Origin: Sialis fuliginosa
Taxonomy: Eukaryota > Arthropoda > Insecta > Megaloptera > Sialidae
Assembly: GCA_961205875.1 (NCBI GenBank)
Contig: OY540815.1
Location: 7,750,001-7,814,000 of the forward strand
Direction of reading: 5' to 3'
Length of the DNA stretch: 64,000 bases
Below, piece after piece: positions 10,135 to 21,769 of this stretch. The notes beneath the pieces were generated by a model. The model had not been told where the DNA came from. It did no database searches and was given only the letters and a program-made list of their open reading frames with translations. Positions within the stretch are counted from its first letter, which is position 1. Every line of letters begins with the position of its first letter. A program made the position numbers and the translations under genes.

Positions 10135-11154
10135 AAAATATGTTTAAATTTTGAAAAAATCTAATTAAATTAGGTTTAATTAAAAATAACATTTGATGTG
10201 TTTAACCAATCTATGATCTACAGTCAACAAGCCCCGTCTTTATCTTGGCTGACATGTGTTTTATAAGCGGTAAAAATGTGTATGATGATCATAAATACCA
10301 GCGGTAATAAAAATGTCAGATATTGGTATCTCCCGACGAACACACGGGAAATTATTTAGATACCGCAGTTATGTGGAATGATAAAAACCGAATGAAATAA
10401 AATGAGGTAGTTTTCAGTAACTCGCAAAAAATATTATATATATATTCAGTAATCATTTTAACCATACTTCAAACGAATGTTAAATCGTTTTGAAAATGTT
10501 CAAATGGGCTGATAAATTTTAATTAGAGAATATGCAGATTTGCATGTAGATGTATATACTGATCATTTTTATAGTAGGTATTTTATTGTACAAAATATGT
10601 TTTTATGGTAATGAAATTTTAATATTCGTTTATGTAATAAAAAGGGATTTGGAGTAGTCCAATTTTTAAATTGTGATATCAAAAATAACTGCTCTATTCC
10701 ATGCTTCAACAAACTATTTTTCATTGCAATAAAAATAATTAATTATATTAATTAAATTTTTTTTAGTCTTAATTTCTAAAAATATTGTACGAATATTATT
10801 GCCTAAGTGCGAAGTAGGTGGTGGGTGAAACGAGGTGGCTAAAAGTGAACTTGTGACGGAATAATTTTTAACTAAAAATAGAAAGATCAACATGATTAAC
10901 GACACTATAGTCATAAAGAATCGTCTAAAAAATATATTTTTTAATATACTACTATTTTATTGAAATTATTTGTTTAATTACTTACTTTTCGTTTTGACAG
11001 GTATGTCAAAGCCCGCCCTAGTTGTAACCGCTAGTCGGCGCTGTCATCGCGCACGCTGCGAATAGGTTGAAATATTATCATACTGTTAATCATATTAGAC
11101 ATTTTTATACATTCTAGAATCATTGAATTAATACAATATCAAATTCTTTCAGTC
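10135..11154. other. unassigned stretch with a short GC patch
   Basis: No gene seen. 10996-11065 is GC-rich (agcccgccctag, gtcggcgctgtcatcgcgc) and looks like a repeat remnant rather than a coding exon. The minus frame 10714-10914 is low-complexity. Confidence 0.35.
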
Positions 11155-11866
11155 ATCAAGTAAATGCACAGTACTTCCTCGTGCTAAATTCACCAAAGAT
11201 AGTTAATTATTGTAAAATTTAAATGAAAACCGATAAAGTATTTAGATAAATTGCCTGGCATTGGTTAACCATTTAATTTTTATACAATTTTATTTTAAGA
11301 CGCACCTAATTATTTTTTCATATAATTTTTAAATTTTTATACAATTTCAATCTAAATCTAAATTTATGCAGACGTCAAAATGACATTTAAAACATCCATA
11401 TGACATTTAAAACGTCAAAATGACATTTAATATGTCAAAGTAAATTTCAATTAAAAAAACACGATTTTTTAAAGCAAATTGAGATAAATCTTTGTAAGGA
11501 AATATTTTACAAAAAACGTTGTAGACATATATTATAGGAAATTGAATGCTCAAAAAAAATTTAATAAACTTTTCACGTAACATGTGTCGTTATTGAAATA
11601 TTTTGAAAAAATAAATATTTTAGGATGTCACCTAACACGATTTTGATGATTTTAAAATGAGACCGTCCTCAAGTCAGACCCAACCATCCAACCAAATTTT
11701 ATTAATATCGGTTAAGTGGTTCATGAGTTATGCATATGACAAGGATTTGGGACAGACATGAAAAAGATCATTTTAAAATTTTGAAATCGGAGAACAACTT
11801 TTTTGTCTCATTCTAAAATGATCACAAAACTTCTCGTATCTTCGATATTACGAGAAAGCAAAAACA
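11155..11866 (-). mobile_element. interspersed repeat family C, copy 2 (reverse)
   Basis: Reads aagtaaatgcacagtacttc and cctcgtgctaaattcac at the left, and ttctcgtatcttcgatatta at the right, the reverse of copy 1. It includes the decayed 20-bp tgaca tandem block and the segment with cccaaccatccaaccaaatt. The TGTC microsatellite is almost gone. Confidence 0.75.
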
Positions 11867-12763
11867 TATTTACGTATCCTCTTTTATCTTATTTTTATAA
11901 AATAAAAAATATTATTTTAAAATATTAACACTTTTAATACTCGTCCTGGTACTTTTTGATACAAAAAATAAAAGATATTATAAATACGCATTGAATACAT
12001 TTTTTTTACTTAGGTACATGTATTATATTTTGTTTCTTCTCCATTTTCTTTCCACCGATTTCAATTTAGTTTTGAAAACTAATTTTAGGCAAAAAAACTC
12101 TGTCACTTGGATACCATTTCGTTCCTAATACAATAGCAGCATTTGCAATTCACTAAACAAACATAAAATTTGACTCTCTTGCCGTCAAGGGACTGTTCGA
12201 ACTAGCAACTCATATGTCTGTACCTCAAGGTTGTTAGAAACTAATTTAATTGCCTATTCACAGATAATTTCGAACGCGTTACATTCAACAGAATGTGGGT
12301 ATTAATTATATTAATATGATATTTTGAAATTCTCGTGATTTCGACCGGGGCAGTACAATTACACTGACAAGCATGGTCATTAGTGTTTAACACATACAAT
12401 CCCATACCATCTAAATTTTGTAAAAGATACAACGGTATATTTCTTAACCCATACTAGTTGACACATCTATATAATATTATGTAATGACAATATTGAATCA
12501 GTTTTTTCGTTTTTATTAATATTTTCTGAAATAAAAATTGGTATTATCCTATATATCAGTGTCTACAAGAAAGAATTCTTTGCAGCCTGCTGTTTTTTTT
12601 TTAATTAATGTTTCCACTTGAGAAAATATCAAAAAATGTTTGCTGTTCATCTTGTCCGTTCTTAAAAAAAATTTGGTCAAATTTTAACCTCACGTGAAAT
12701 AGTATTTAAAAATTATATAAACTTTTTCTAAAATATTCACTCATGTAAATATTAAATTTATTC
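11867..12763. other. AT-rich DNA, no feature supported
   Basis: The 63-codon minus frame 12241-12432 shows no recognisable domain. No repeat copy was recognised. Confidence 0.35.
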
Positions 12764-13262
12764 CGACCCGAATTTCGGATCGAACCGGATCGGGATTAAT
12801 TCTTGTTTGTAACGTTTGGACCGGGTCAGATCGGACTGGTATAAATCGGACCGGATTGGATCGGACCTTACGAACTATAATTGTTAAACATATATAATCA
12901 GTAAATTAATAGTAGAGGTTAAGTTAGGTTAGGTGATAATTGATCCGATTGTGTTTGTTTCGATTTTTACCATTGAATGTGCGACACATATCAATGAATT
13001 CGTATATTTTTATATTATATACTTCCTTTTTAATATATATAATTTATTATATGAACTATAAAAAGTTAAGAACTTAGATCAGTTCGGAACTAGCCGAATC
13101 TAGCCCGATCCGAATTTTGGATCGGATCGAACCAGGCTTAATTTATATTTGTAATGTTTTGACGCTAGTATAAATCGTATAAATTGGACCGGATTGGACC
13201 AGACCGAAAACAAAAGTTTCGGACCGGATTGGACTACTTTTTCAAGGTCCGATCGGATCTCT
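12764..13262. repeat. pair of diverged direct repeats rich in cggaccggat
   Basis: 12769-12872 and 13093-13262 share the order ccgaatttcggatcga, aatgtt(t), agtataaatcg, ggaccggattgga. Within each block the word ggaccgga or close variants recurs several times. The spacer carries aggttaagttaggttaggt (12916-12934), two interstitial TTAGG-type words. The 75-codon minus and 63-codon plus frames over the second block follow from its biased composition. Confidence 0.6.
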
Positions 13263-13537
13263 AGTAAATACATAGAAAATATCACAATAATGAAAAGTAA
13301 GTTATGTATAAAATTGGCAACAATCAATCTGTTTGTTGCTGTTGTAAATAATTATATTATCAAAGTGTGCGTTGCATTTACATAAATGATATGGGTTAAT
13401 ACTGCGATTTGTATATGTTGCCGGTAGAATATGAATATTTTTATAGGTATGATATTTTCATTTGGATTCAAGTGGTTAATTAATTCGCACAGAATGTATC
13501 ATTTATTTTCAACGCAGTGCGTTCGTTTTAAATTTAT

Positions 13538-13795
13538 TTGCTTTCTCGTGGAAATGTTTATTTTTTAACTCAAGTTTTAATTAGAGTAGAATTATTTAAT
13601 TTAATATTTGTTTGTTATACCAGTTTTTATTCCGAGCTTCGCGCACCCAACACAAAAAAAATTAACAGAGTTTCTACAGATGCTGAGTTTGAAGTGAGGA
13701 AAATTTATGTTAGATATTGTAAAATTACAAGTGTAATTAAATTTTTAATTTTCTTAACTTTTGCTGCGATAATAATGATTGGCTTTGTTGCATGA
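13538..13795 (+). CDS. small open frame of unknown nature with hydrophobic C-terminus
   Basis: An 85-codon frame (start would be TTG). The last 55 residues, from ELRAPNTKKINRVSTDAEFE onward, end in a hydrophobic run FLIFLTFAAIIMIGFVA that could be a membrane segment. A pyrimidine-rich stretch ending ataccag at 13622 could be a splice acceptor for this part. No family is recognised, and the surroundings are AT-rich non-coding DNA. It may well be a chance frame. Confidence 0.15.
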   Translation: MLSRGNVYFLTQVLIRVELFNLIFVCYTSFYSELRAPNTKKINRVSTDAEFEVRKIYVRYCKITSVIKFLIFLTFAAIIMIGFVA

Positions 13796-13965
13796 GATGA
13801 AAATTAATGTTTTTCAAAATATTTTATCTCAGTAGATTAAAAATTTTTTAACTTAACCCTTGCATGGTAAACTCCAAAACATTTCGTTCTTAACATAATT
13901 TTAAACAAAATATTAGATCTCTTCAACTGATTTTAACACTCATTGATTAAATTACGATGTATGTC

Positions 13966-14412
13966 CATGGGCGTAGCCAGGATTTTGTTCAGGGAGAGAA
14001 TTTTTTTTTTTGAAACAGATTTAGTCGACGTGTTTTGCCTAGGACCCAATGGTAAATGGAGGGGGGTGAGAGGTTCGAAGAGCTGGTAGTTTAACTTTTT
14101 GGGTGCTGAAGAGCAAAAAAAGCTCTCACATTAGTATGATAACCTTACCTGAAAATTTTTAATAAAAAATCTTTTCAATGGGCTTAAATTTTTGGCGCCT
14201 CGGGTCACAAAATGTGTAAATACGGCTCTGATAAATGGCCATTTATGTAAACAAAATTTGGGTAATTTTTCCTTTTTTTCTTAAATATTCTATCGATTCA
14301 GTTGCAATTTTGAACTTCAATTCGTGAAGTACCGTGATTTTCTCATCTCAATAAAATAATTTTTCGGTGTGTTCAAGCGCCCCCTCCCCTACCATGCCTG
14401 GTTACGCCCATT
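13966..14412. mobile_element. hAT MITE (family F) with perfect 8-bp duplication
   Basis: Termini catgggcgtagccagg and cctggttacgcccatt are inverted repeats. The 8-bp duplication tgtatgtc is identical at 13958-13965 and 14413-14420. At 447 bp it is non-coding. The atgggcgtagccagg end is a common non-autonomous hAT-type end in arthropods. Confidence 0.9.
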
Positions 14413-14420
14413 TGTATGTC

Positions 14421-15048
14421 TGCCATTTGAGGGTAAATCTTTTTACATATTTTGTATTTTTTTTTAGAACGTCTTATTATTGAAATGTAAAGAATTAATT
14501 TAATACCGAAACTTTATTGTATAACGAACATAAAAATAAATCTGAAACACGAACGTGGAAACTTTTCATCTCTTTTACCATTACAATCCACCAGAAATAA
14601 TAAAACAGTTTATGCTGGAGTATCTCAGACGTACTTGCATAGCTTACAATGTAGGAACTATGAAGAAATTCCATCTTTGTCTCACTAATATAAGTGACTG
14701 TAGAGTTAAGAGAGCCATTACGACGATGTTCCGTATTATCTACGAACTTATATACAGTTCCTTTATAATGTAGTCGTTACTGAAATAAAAAAATGTTACA
14801 GTAATATAAAAACAATAGGTATTTTGTAAGCATGCGGTTATCACTTGTACTTCAGGCAGAAATTGAAGCCGAAGCTGAAGGAATTGCATTTTTTAAAATT
14901 AATTTAAATATTTTGATTTATTTTAACACAATAATTATTATAAATTAACGGTATGGAGAACCATACATGACTTCCATGTATCTTTTTAAATAATTATTTT
15001 TAATGTGTACTCGTATGTGAAAAATTTCAAATTTATTAGTATTTAAAA
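14421..15048. other. unassigned stretch with a 72-codon plus frame
   Basis: The frame 14555-14773 begins at GTG (gtggaaacttttcatctc) and encodes METFHLFYHYNPPEIIKQFM and onward. It lacks a recognisable domain. 14861-14885 holds gaagccgaagctgaagg, partly mirrored by ccttcggcttcggcc at 15560. Confidence 0.2.
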
Positions 15049-15485
15049 ATTTTGAGGTTGGTTTTCACCGATTCAATGGCTTTTTAATCACGTATAAAAA
15101 TAAATGTCTCTTAGGTTCGATTGAATTACAAATGTATCAAGTCTTATCAAAATTGGTAAGATAATACTCGCAACGTTCACAGGTACAAAATTTCGAATAT
15201 TTCAAAACTCCTCCACAATCAATAGGTCTGGAGTACTCACTGAGACAAACATTTTCCCCGAAAATACTTCAAAGTTGTCTATATTTACAGTAGTTATCGT
15301 GAACGAAAGAAAATTTTACATCCAGACATACACACACACACAGATACGCGCACAGCCGCCATGCGTAAATCAACTTTTCTTTACGTTTTGAAGGTAATTC
15401 AATCAAAATGTACTCTTATTTCGGACACGATTTTTTTACGGTATTACAATACTTCCGTTTTTTTCAGAACATGGAAGTAAAAATA
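15049..15485 (+). mobile_element. interspersed repeat family G, copy 1
   Basis: Runs from ggttggttttcaccgattc through cagtagttatcgtgaacg, the CA-rich tract 15326-15343, cacagccgccatgcg and tcggacacgat to acatggaagtaaaaat. It shares the same order of blocks with 23686-24105 (forward), and with 35510-35850 plus 34485-34576 (reverse). It is non-coding and of undetermined class. Confidence 0.7.
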
Positions 15486-15718
15486 CTAAATCAGTGCTTT
15501 TTTAATTTGAATAATAATATTCTTACATAAAAAAATGAAATTATGAACTAATTAGTTCAACCTTCGGCTTCGGCCTAATTTGATTTTGGTCGTAGCCGAA
15601 ACCAAACAATATTATCTAAGAGTTTTCTGACAAATTCCCCTGAAATTTATTATATTAAGAATTATTTTAAATAAAAAAATATGGAACATGGAAGTCATAT
15701 ATCTAATATCTCTGTATT

Positions 15719-16127
15719 TTATGTTGAAAAAAAATATACTGTAAATGATTTGATAACGAAAATATCAGACAAAATGTAATTTACAGAATTAAGGCGAATA
15801 AGGAAGTATATAATTTGTACCAAAATATTGACATCAAAGAACCACACCTCTCCCAAACACATCCTGCTCACATCCACCCCCGTACACGTGATGCCGAGTT
15901 TTAAGTGTCTTAGATGCGCCATAAAGATCCCTGATTCGCACGGATGATAGTGCTCACTCGGCACGCTAATGTTTGACGACGCCCTCGAGGCGCTAAAGAC
16001 GGCGGAACCGTGAACACACGGTCGGCATACACGTTCAGACATTGTTGTTGATTCACAACACCTCACCTGTAATGTTTGTGTCGCTATGGATGTCTTCAGT
16101 GCAATAAGCGATTCGTAAGTCTCTTTA
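15719..16127 (-). CDS. unidentified GC-rich open frame, candidate exon
   Basis: On the minus strand no stop occurs from about 16124 down to the TAA at 15719-15721, about 135 codons. The part 15840-16110 is clearly GC-richer than its surroundings, with high GC at third positions. It includes MSERVCRPCVHGSAVFSASR and LRHLKLGITCTGVDVSRMCL. Possible splice signals are a donor-like cag|gtgagg at 16066 and gat|gtgagc near 15870. No domain is recognised. The plus strand also carries short frames here (for example MPSFKCLRCAIKIPDSHG), so the coding strand is unsure. This is the best candidate for a real exon in the first half. Confidence 0.3.
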
Positions 16128-16146
16128 ATTATAGACTACAACTTTT

Positions 16147-16328
16147 CCAATTGTATTTCAGATAGCGTCAATTGAATTTCAGAATAGTCAATTGTATTTC
16201 AGAAAGCATCAATTGTAATTCAGAATAGTCAATTGTATTTCAGAATAGTCAATTGTATTTCAGAAAGCATCAGTTGTATTTCAGATTAGTTAATTGTATT
16301 TCAGAAAGCATCAATTGTATTTCAGAAT
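16147..16328 (+). repeat. nine-unit tandem array of 20/21-bp splice-acceptor-like units
   Basis: Units of tcaattgtatttcagaatag (20 bp) and tcaattgtatttcagaaagca (21 bp) partly alternate, suggesting a 41-bp higher-order unit. Every unit holds ttgtatttcag or a one-base variant, which resembles a 3' splice site, and most hold caattg. The array lies just beyond the open frame 15719-16127. Confidence 0.9.
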
Positions 16329-16550
16329 TTTAATAAATTTTTGTATTTTACATACGTAGATAATATATTATTATATTACTAAATAGTATTAGTACAAGAC
16401 CTTATGACATATTTTTCTGCCCCATCTGAGCAGTAGGCAGACTTACGGAAATCGTTTATTCATGTGTTGTACATCATAGAAAAAATAGTCTCAACTCCTA
16501 CACTCGGGGATAAAGAGGTTTAATTCCTTAGTGAACAAAATATATATATG

Positions 16551-18366
16551 TATATATATATGAGCATTTCCAGTAGTTTTTTAAAAAACAGGGCACATAT
16601 GTCACCGATTTTGCTCCCATTTTTTTTTCTCAAAGTACATATCAAAAAAACATGTTTCCCAAAATCTTTTCCTCCCGCCCTCTTTTTTGGACGAATTACG
16701 ATTTTTTAAACTTTTGAAATCGAGCGAAATTAGACTTTTTTCGATAGTACCTTATTATTCAAAATGTCCCTTATTATGCATGTTATAGGGCTCATTTTCT
16801 TAGTTTTTTGTTGATCTTTCATTTGAAATCGGTTTCAGAGCTGAATATTTAATTTTGGCCGAATGCGGTACCAAAACTTAAGTTTGATTTTTTGTAAAAA
16901 TAGTCGATTTTGAAATTGCCGCCAAATATTTTGGTTTCAACCAAAATACTTCCAAGAAAGGTCATTTTATTCTATTTTTTATGTAGTTTCCAAATATTTA
17001 TAGATTTTTTAATTTGGTCAAAAACTTTTCAAGTTACACTTGTTTTAAGATGTCTTATTTTTCAAAAAGCGCTATATTCACACCATTAAAACTTTTTTCT
17101 CTATACTCCAAATTGCACCAAATTTTGGCAAAAGTTTCCTTTGTTTATCCATAAAACAACCCTTAAAAAACATTTTTTCATATTGAGCTCCTAAGTGAGA
17201 TATAATTTTTATAAAACACCTAATTACTCGTGTATTAAAGATAAGAATTTACAGGAATTTTCAGTGTTTCTGAAATATCGGGACTCCTGAAAATCGAATA
17301 AAAAATATACTACTTAATTCGTTATGAAATTCCCTACAAATCTACATAAGTTAAATTTTTTTAGATTAATTAAAAAACCTCTAAAAAAATAAAAACCGAG
17401 CGAGCGCAAGCGAGCCAGTCTTAGAAATGAGTACATAGCTATTAAACAACGAAGTTATGAGACACTATTACATTTAAAGTTGTTATTAAATAAATTAGGA
17501 ATCGATGTACAAAGTTTTTATTTATTTGTAGGTTTTGTAATTAATCTAAAAAAATTTTACTTATGTAGATTTGTAGGGAATTTCATAACGAAAAAAGTGG
17601 TATATTTTTTATTCGATTATCAGGAGCCCCGATATTTCAGAAACACTGAAAATCCCTGTAAATTCTTATCTTTAATACACGAGTAATTAGGTGTTTTATA
17701 AAAATTATATCTCACTTAGGAGCTCAATATGAAAAAATGTTTTTTGAGGGTTGTTTTAAGGATAAACAAAGGAAACTTTTGCCAAAATTTGGTGCAATTT
17801 GGAGTATAGAGAAAAAAGTTTTAATGGTGTGAATATAGCGCTTTTTGAAAAATAAGACATCTTAAAACAAGTGTAACTTGAAAAGTTTTTGACCAAATTA
17901 AAAAATCTATAAATATTTGGAAACTACATAAAAAATAGAATAAAATGACCTTTCTTGGAAGTATTTTGGTTGAAACCAAAATATTTGGCGGCAATTTCAA
18001 AATCGACTATTTTTACAAAAAATCAAACTTAAGTTTTGGTACCGCATTCGGCCAAAATTGAATATTCAGCTCTGAAACCGATTTCAAATGAAAGATCAAC
18101 AAAAAACGAAGAAAATGAGCCCTATAACATGCATAATAAGGGACATTTTGAATAATAAGGTACTATCGAAAAAAGTCTAATTTCGCTCGATTTCAAAAGT
18201 TTAAAAAATCGTAATTCGTCCAAAAAAGAGGGCGGGAGGAAAAGATTTTGGGAAACATGTTTTTTTGATATGTACTTTGAGAAAAAAAAATGGGAGCAAA
18301 ATCGGTGACATATGTGCGCCCTGTTTTTTAAAAAACTACTGGAAATGCTCATATATATATATATAT
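16551..18366. mobile_element. 1.8-kb near-perfect palindrome (fold-back element, family H)
   Basis: The arms, roughly 16556-17376 and 17536-18366, are inverted copies of about 825 bp. Over long sampled stretches they differ only at scattered bases (for example ttcttagtttttt against ttcttcgtttttt). The loop is about 160 bp and contains ccgagcgagcgcaagcgagc. Ends tatatatgagcatttcc and ggaaatgctcatatata sit in TA-rich DNA, so the target cannot be defined. Frames at 17480-17686 and 18122-18352 lie in the arms and are not genes. A transcript would fold into a long dsRNA hairpin. Confidence 0.9.
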
Positions 18367-18384
18367 CCGATTTATATCTAATCT

Positions 18385-18766
18385 CAAACCAAGAGATAAT
18401 TGTAAAGATGCTTTCAAAGATTTGAAATATTACCTGACCTCTATTTATTTGAGTGTGATTTATTTGCTAAAACCAATATAATCTTAGAACACAATTACCC
18501 TACGAGACAAAGAATTCAGCCACAACCTGTTCATACAAAAGGAGAAATAAATGGTATTATAAAAATTTACAATAAAATCCCTACAGTAATAAGAAATTTA
18601 CCTGTGAAAAAATAAATAAAAAGACGTTGAGCGATAAACTGATGAAAGATTGCCACTAAAATTTATTTTATTATAATTTTGTTGTTGTTTTCAATGTATT
18701 CTGACTCGTCCTATGCATTGTTTTATGTAGCTATATGGAATAAATAATTATCTATCTATCTATCTA
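18385..18766 (+). pseudogene. non-LTR retrotransposon 3' end with tetranucleotide tail
   Basis: Fragments in shifting frames read RDNCKDAFKDLKYYL, then EHNYPTRQRIQPQPVHTKGE and INGIIKIYNKIPTVIRNLP, the order seen at the C-terminus of Jockey/CR1-like LINE proteins (CR..F..L, HNY.TR, ..YN.LP..I..L). KKTLSDKLMKDC follows after a frameshift. The 3' UTR ends in a tatc microsatellite (18748-18766), the usual kind of simple tail for such LINEs. It begins right after the palindrome and is dead. Confidence 0.75.
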
Positions 18767-19299
18767 AGTATTTATACCATATTCATCGACAAAATAATCG
18801 AAATAAAATAAGTATCCCGCTGTGCGTTTTAAGAAGCAAAGTAGAGCTTTAACATACAAATCGACTATGTCTACTTACATATGTCCTTCACAATTGGTTC
18901 ACTCATCCATCAAAAGTAAAAAAAACACTCGAAACCTAAATAATGCTACAAAAATCGTACTATTAAAATATGTCAGCCGAGAAATAAAATCCATATATAT
19001 TTGGCGAAAGAGCTTCTGAAAATTGGCCCTCACTAAATATAAATCATATGGTTCGGTCCGCGGGGCCGATAAATCTACTCAAAGGTCGCATATCCTTGAA
19101 TGCTAGACTCCCTAGATCCCCATTCCATAAACTCAAATGTATCAGTTCAGTGGCGTAACTATAATACGGGAAGGGGAGGGAGACGAAAACTTACATTACG
19201 CGATATATTTTATATAGGTGGTATTACTAGAAAAACGGAGAAACTGTGGTTTCTTAGTCACTTAAACTAAAAATACATCTTAACCACAATAAAACAATG
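18767..19299. other. unassigned stretch
   Basis: Contains an orphan cagtggcgtaac end (19151), a type frequent in insect DNA transposons, followed by a G-rich run. A mirror-type end tacgccactg is at 19727-19736, but no matching duplication was found. Confidence 0.3.
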
Positions 19300-19345
19300 T
19301 CACTCGACATGTGTTTCGACTTCACAAGAAGTTCTTATCAGGAGC
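19300..19345 (-). ncRNA. hammerhead-like motif, Penelope-type remnant (1)
   Basis: On the minus strand ctgataaga (19333-19341) is followed by the stem acttc/gaagt with a short loop and then cgaaac (19313-19318). This is the order of the hammerhead core (CUGANGA, stem II, GAAA) that Penelope-like retroelements carry in their terminal repeats. The first box has an extra base compared with the consensus, so activity is doubtful. No Penelope reverse transcriptase is present. Confidence 0.4.
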
Positions 19346-20020
19346 CTAACAGTTCCAGACTAGTCTGGTGTATTTTTAGTATAGATGGTATGTTTTTTTA
19401 ATTTATTTTTTGTCATGTTTTTGATTATGGTAGCAAGATCAACTGTATTTTTCAAATTGCAATGCATTATTTTACACATCGTTGCAAAGTTATTATTTCT
19501 GGAATACCCTGTATATAAAATTGGCAATGTTTTCAGAATGGCAGTAATAAAATAGATAGTATTTCTATAATAATTCAGATACAATAAGAAATAAAATATC
19601 AAGCAATTTCTTTCTGAAATTCGATAAAAAAAATTGGAAGGCATGTATCAGAATTAGAAAATCAACAAAAAGGATTTAGTTTCTTTAACATTCGAACAGC
19701 TAATTTGTCTTCCGCTCAATCTACGCCACTGGCACGCCAGTTTCCTCCCCAGTAGTCTATGACGGATAAAAGAAACCCGATACTGTACATGGCCAATGCG
19801 ATCGCTCACTGTCCCGTTCATTCGGTCAACATTATTTTGTAGTAAATGATTCGAAGTCGATATTGAACATGGTTGCTGGTCTATCAAAAGTTTTAACTTT
19901 TTCCCCCACACGCTTTGTGATATGTCATCGTCGTCACCAGTGATTCTTAATCTTTCCCCCCCAATAATTGTAAAATCTCAACCAATTTGGTAACAAAATA
20001 TTATTAATAAAGGCTGTTCC
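19346..20020. other. unassigned stretch
   Basis: Minus frames 19360-19644 and 19654-19911 show no domain. cagtgattcttaatcttt at 19939 looks like an orphan hAT left end. Confidence 0.3.
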
Positions 20021-20114
20021 GTAAGTCAGGATCTATATGGAATGTTTATATTATGTAATAAATATTTGGAATATTTGTAATTTTACTAATTTTACTCTAT
20101 GAATCCTGACTTAC
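20021..20114. repeat. small inverted repeat gtaagtcaggat
   Basis: gtaagtcaggat at 20021 and atcctgacttac at 20103 form a 12-bp perfect inverted repeat around an AT-rich loop of about 70 bp. It may be a tiny MITE or a residual transposon end. No duplication is evident. Confidence 0.5.
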
Positions 20115-20334
20115 AAGATATACTCTACTATATTAAGATATATTAAAAACGTCTTTCGTTATGCGACATAAAACTATAAATCACAAATACTTTGGAAAAA
20201 AGTTAATATAAATATACTTCCTAATATTTTTCATCATAGACTTATAGTTCCACGTACTTTACTTAAATGACTAAAAAACGAAACTATAAATTACTATTTA
20301 TGCAGTTTTGAAGGTATATTTATAATAACTTTTT

Positions 20335-20767
20335 ATCTTATTTTTATTTACAGAACAAGAATATAAACTTATTTTGTGTCATTTGAAGCATCTGTATTAA
20401 GTATATTTTAAGTATATTTTGTGTCACATAATATTTTACAACTAACAATAAGGAAAAAATTAAAAAACAAAAAAATACTTGATAAAAATCGACGGGTCTA
20501 CTGGCCCCATACACCCCTGGTCTAAATTATGATTGGTATTGGAAATCGATAACACTTATTAATAGTAAACCCTGTATCAAATCTTATAACTGTATCACAA
20601 TGGGTTCTCTAGAAATTAAATAAACACTAATTTTTGGCAACATTTTTGGAAGGCTGTAGCTCCCTCACGAAGAATTTCCGAAGACAGGTTCACATGAAGT
20701 TTTTGCTTAGAATTACATCCTTGATCTACAGTTAATTTTTTTTTACTCTAGTTGTATAATCAACCTG
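20335..20767 (-). mobile_element. half copy of fold-back element family B
   Basis: Matches 3225-3716 of copy 1: catttgaagcatctgtatta, aaaatcgacgggtctactgg, aaaccctgtatcaaat, gaaggctgtagctccctc, with the end near caacctgta. The left arm is absent, so this is a truncated, older copy. Confidence 0.75.
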
Positions 20768-21769
20768 TATATTATTATGACAATTACCTACTTTATTTAA
20801 TTAATTATTAAGATTTATAAAAAAACAGTGGGCTAAATTATTAAGACGATGTTAATATTGCAATTATTTTGGACTTGTTTTGAGACATGCGTTTAGAATT
20901 AATTTAAACATTGATGTACCATATTTCACATTAGAGTCACGAGGCACCAAGATTGAGAGACACTGGTCAACACAACTTCCGTTTCTGTGTCCGATGGTTT
21001 GTTTGTGATGATATTTTCAATGATGATGTCGCAACAATCGAACTGTTTGCAATAGATGTGTATATATTTTTTCCTGCGCTTTTGTTTTTCGTCTGTTTTA
21101 ATGTCAACGAAACAAAATGTTTCTGTTTTTATGTCCTTTATTCTTGTAACAACATGTCGATTGGATCGATATAATTCAGGGATGTTTGTTCAGAACTGTG
21201 CAAGTACTTGGTACTTTATAAATTACTTGTACATTACAACAAAAATAAAAATTATTTATGGGGTTAAAAATTGTTTAAACAAAATCTGTCAGATTTAAAA
21301 TGCGTTTCAAGATTTGATTTGCGAATTTATTTCACAGAATTATTTCAAGAAATGACGATTTTTCCTTAATTTCAAATAATTGAATGAGTTTTCTATCTCC
21401 GAAAATCATTTCAATCTTTAAAATGCTTTTTACCATAATTACAGAACTTTGAATGATGTCTTTTTTGTACAAAAATCTTAATCATCTAATTTGTTAGAAA
21501 ATTGTACAATATATGAATAATTCCTAAATTAATATGATAAAATTTCTTTAAGAGACAAGTTTATATACATCATATCAATACTTATATATTGTATAAATCT
21601 GTAAGCTTGTCTAAATATATTAATCTATAACATGTTTTAGAGGCATAATTATAAATTTTGATTAAATTATAGAAGATCCCTTATTAAGGAAAATTTACAA
21701 TTGCTATTTTATAATAAAATTGTATAAACTGGTAATAATAAATGTCAATAAAGTAACAAAAAATAAGTA
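20768..21769. other. AT-rich DNA, no feature supported
   Basis: The plus frames 20953-21174 and 21056-21298 overlap in two frames. They encode Phe/Cys-rich runs without domain character. Confidence 0.3.

Noticed and set aside
12916-12934. Interstitial telomere (TTAGG repeats)
   Set aside because: Only two imperfect words; not an array.
17480-17686. Reading frames inside the large palindrome (also 18122-18352)
   Set aside because: They lie in the arms of the fold-back element, have no domain, and are mirrored on the other arm in broken form.
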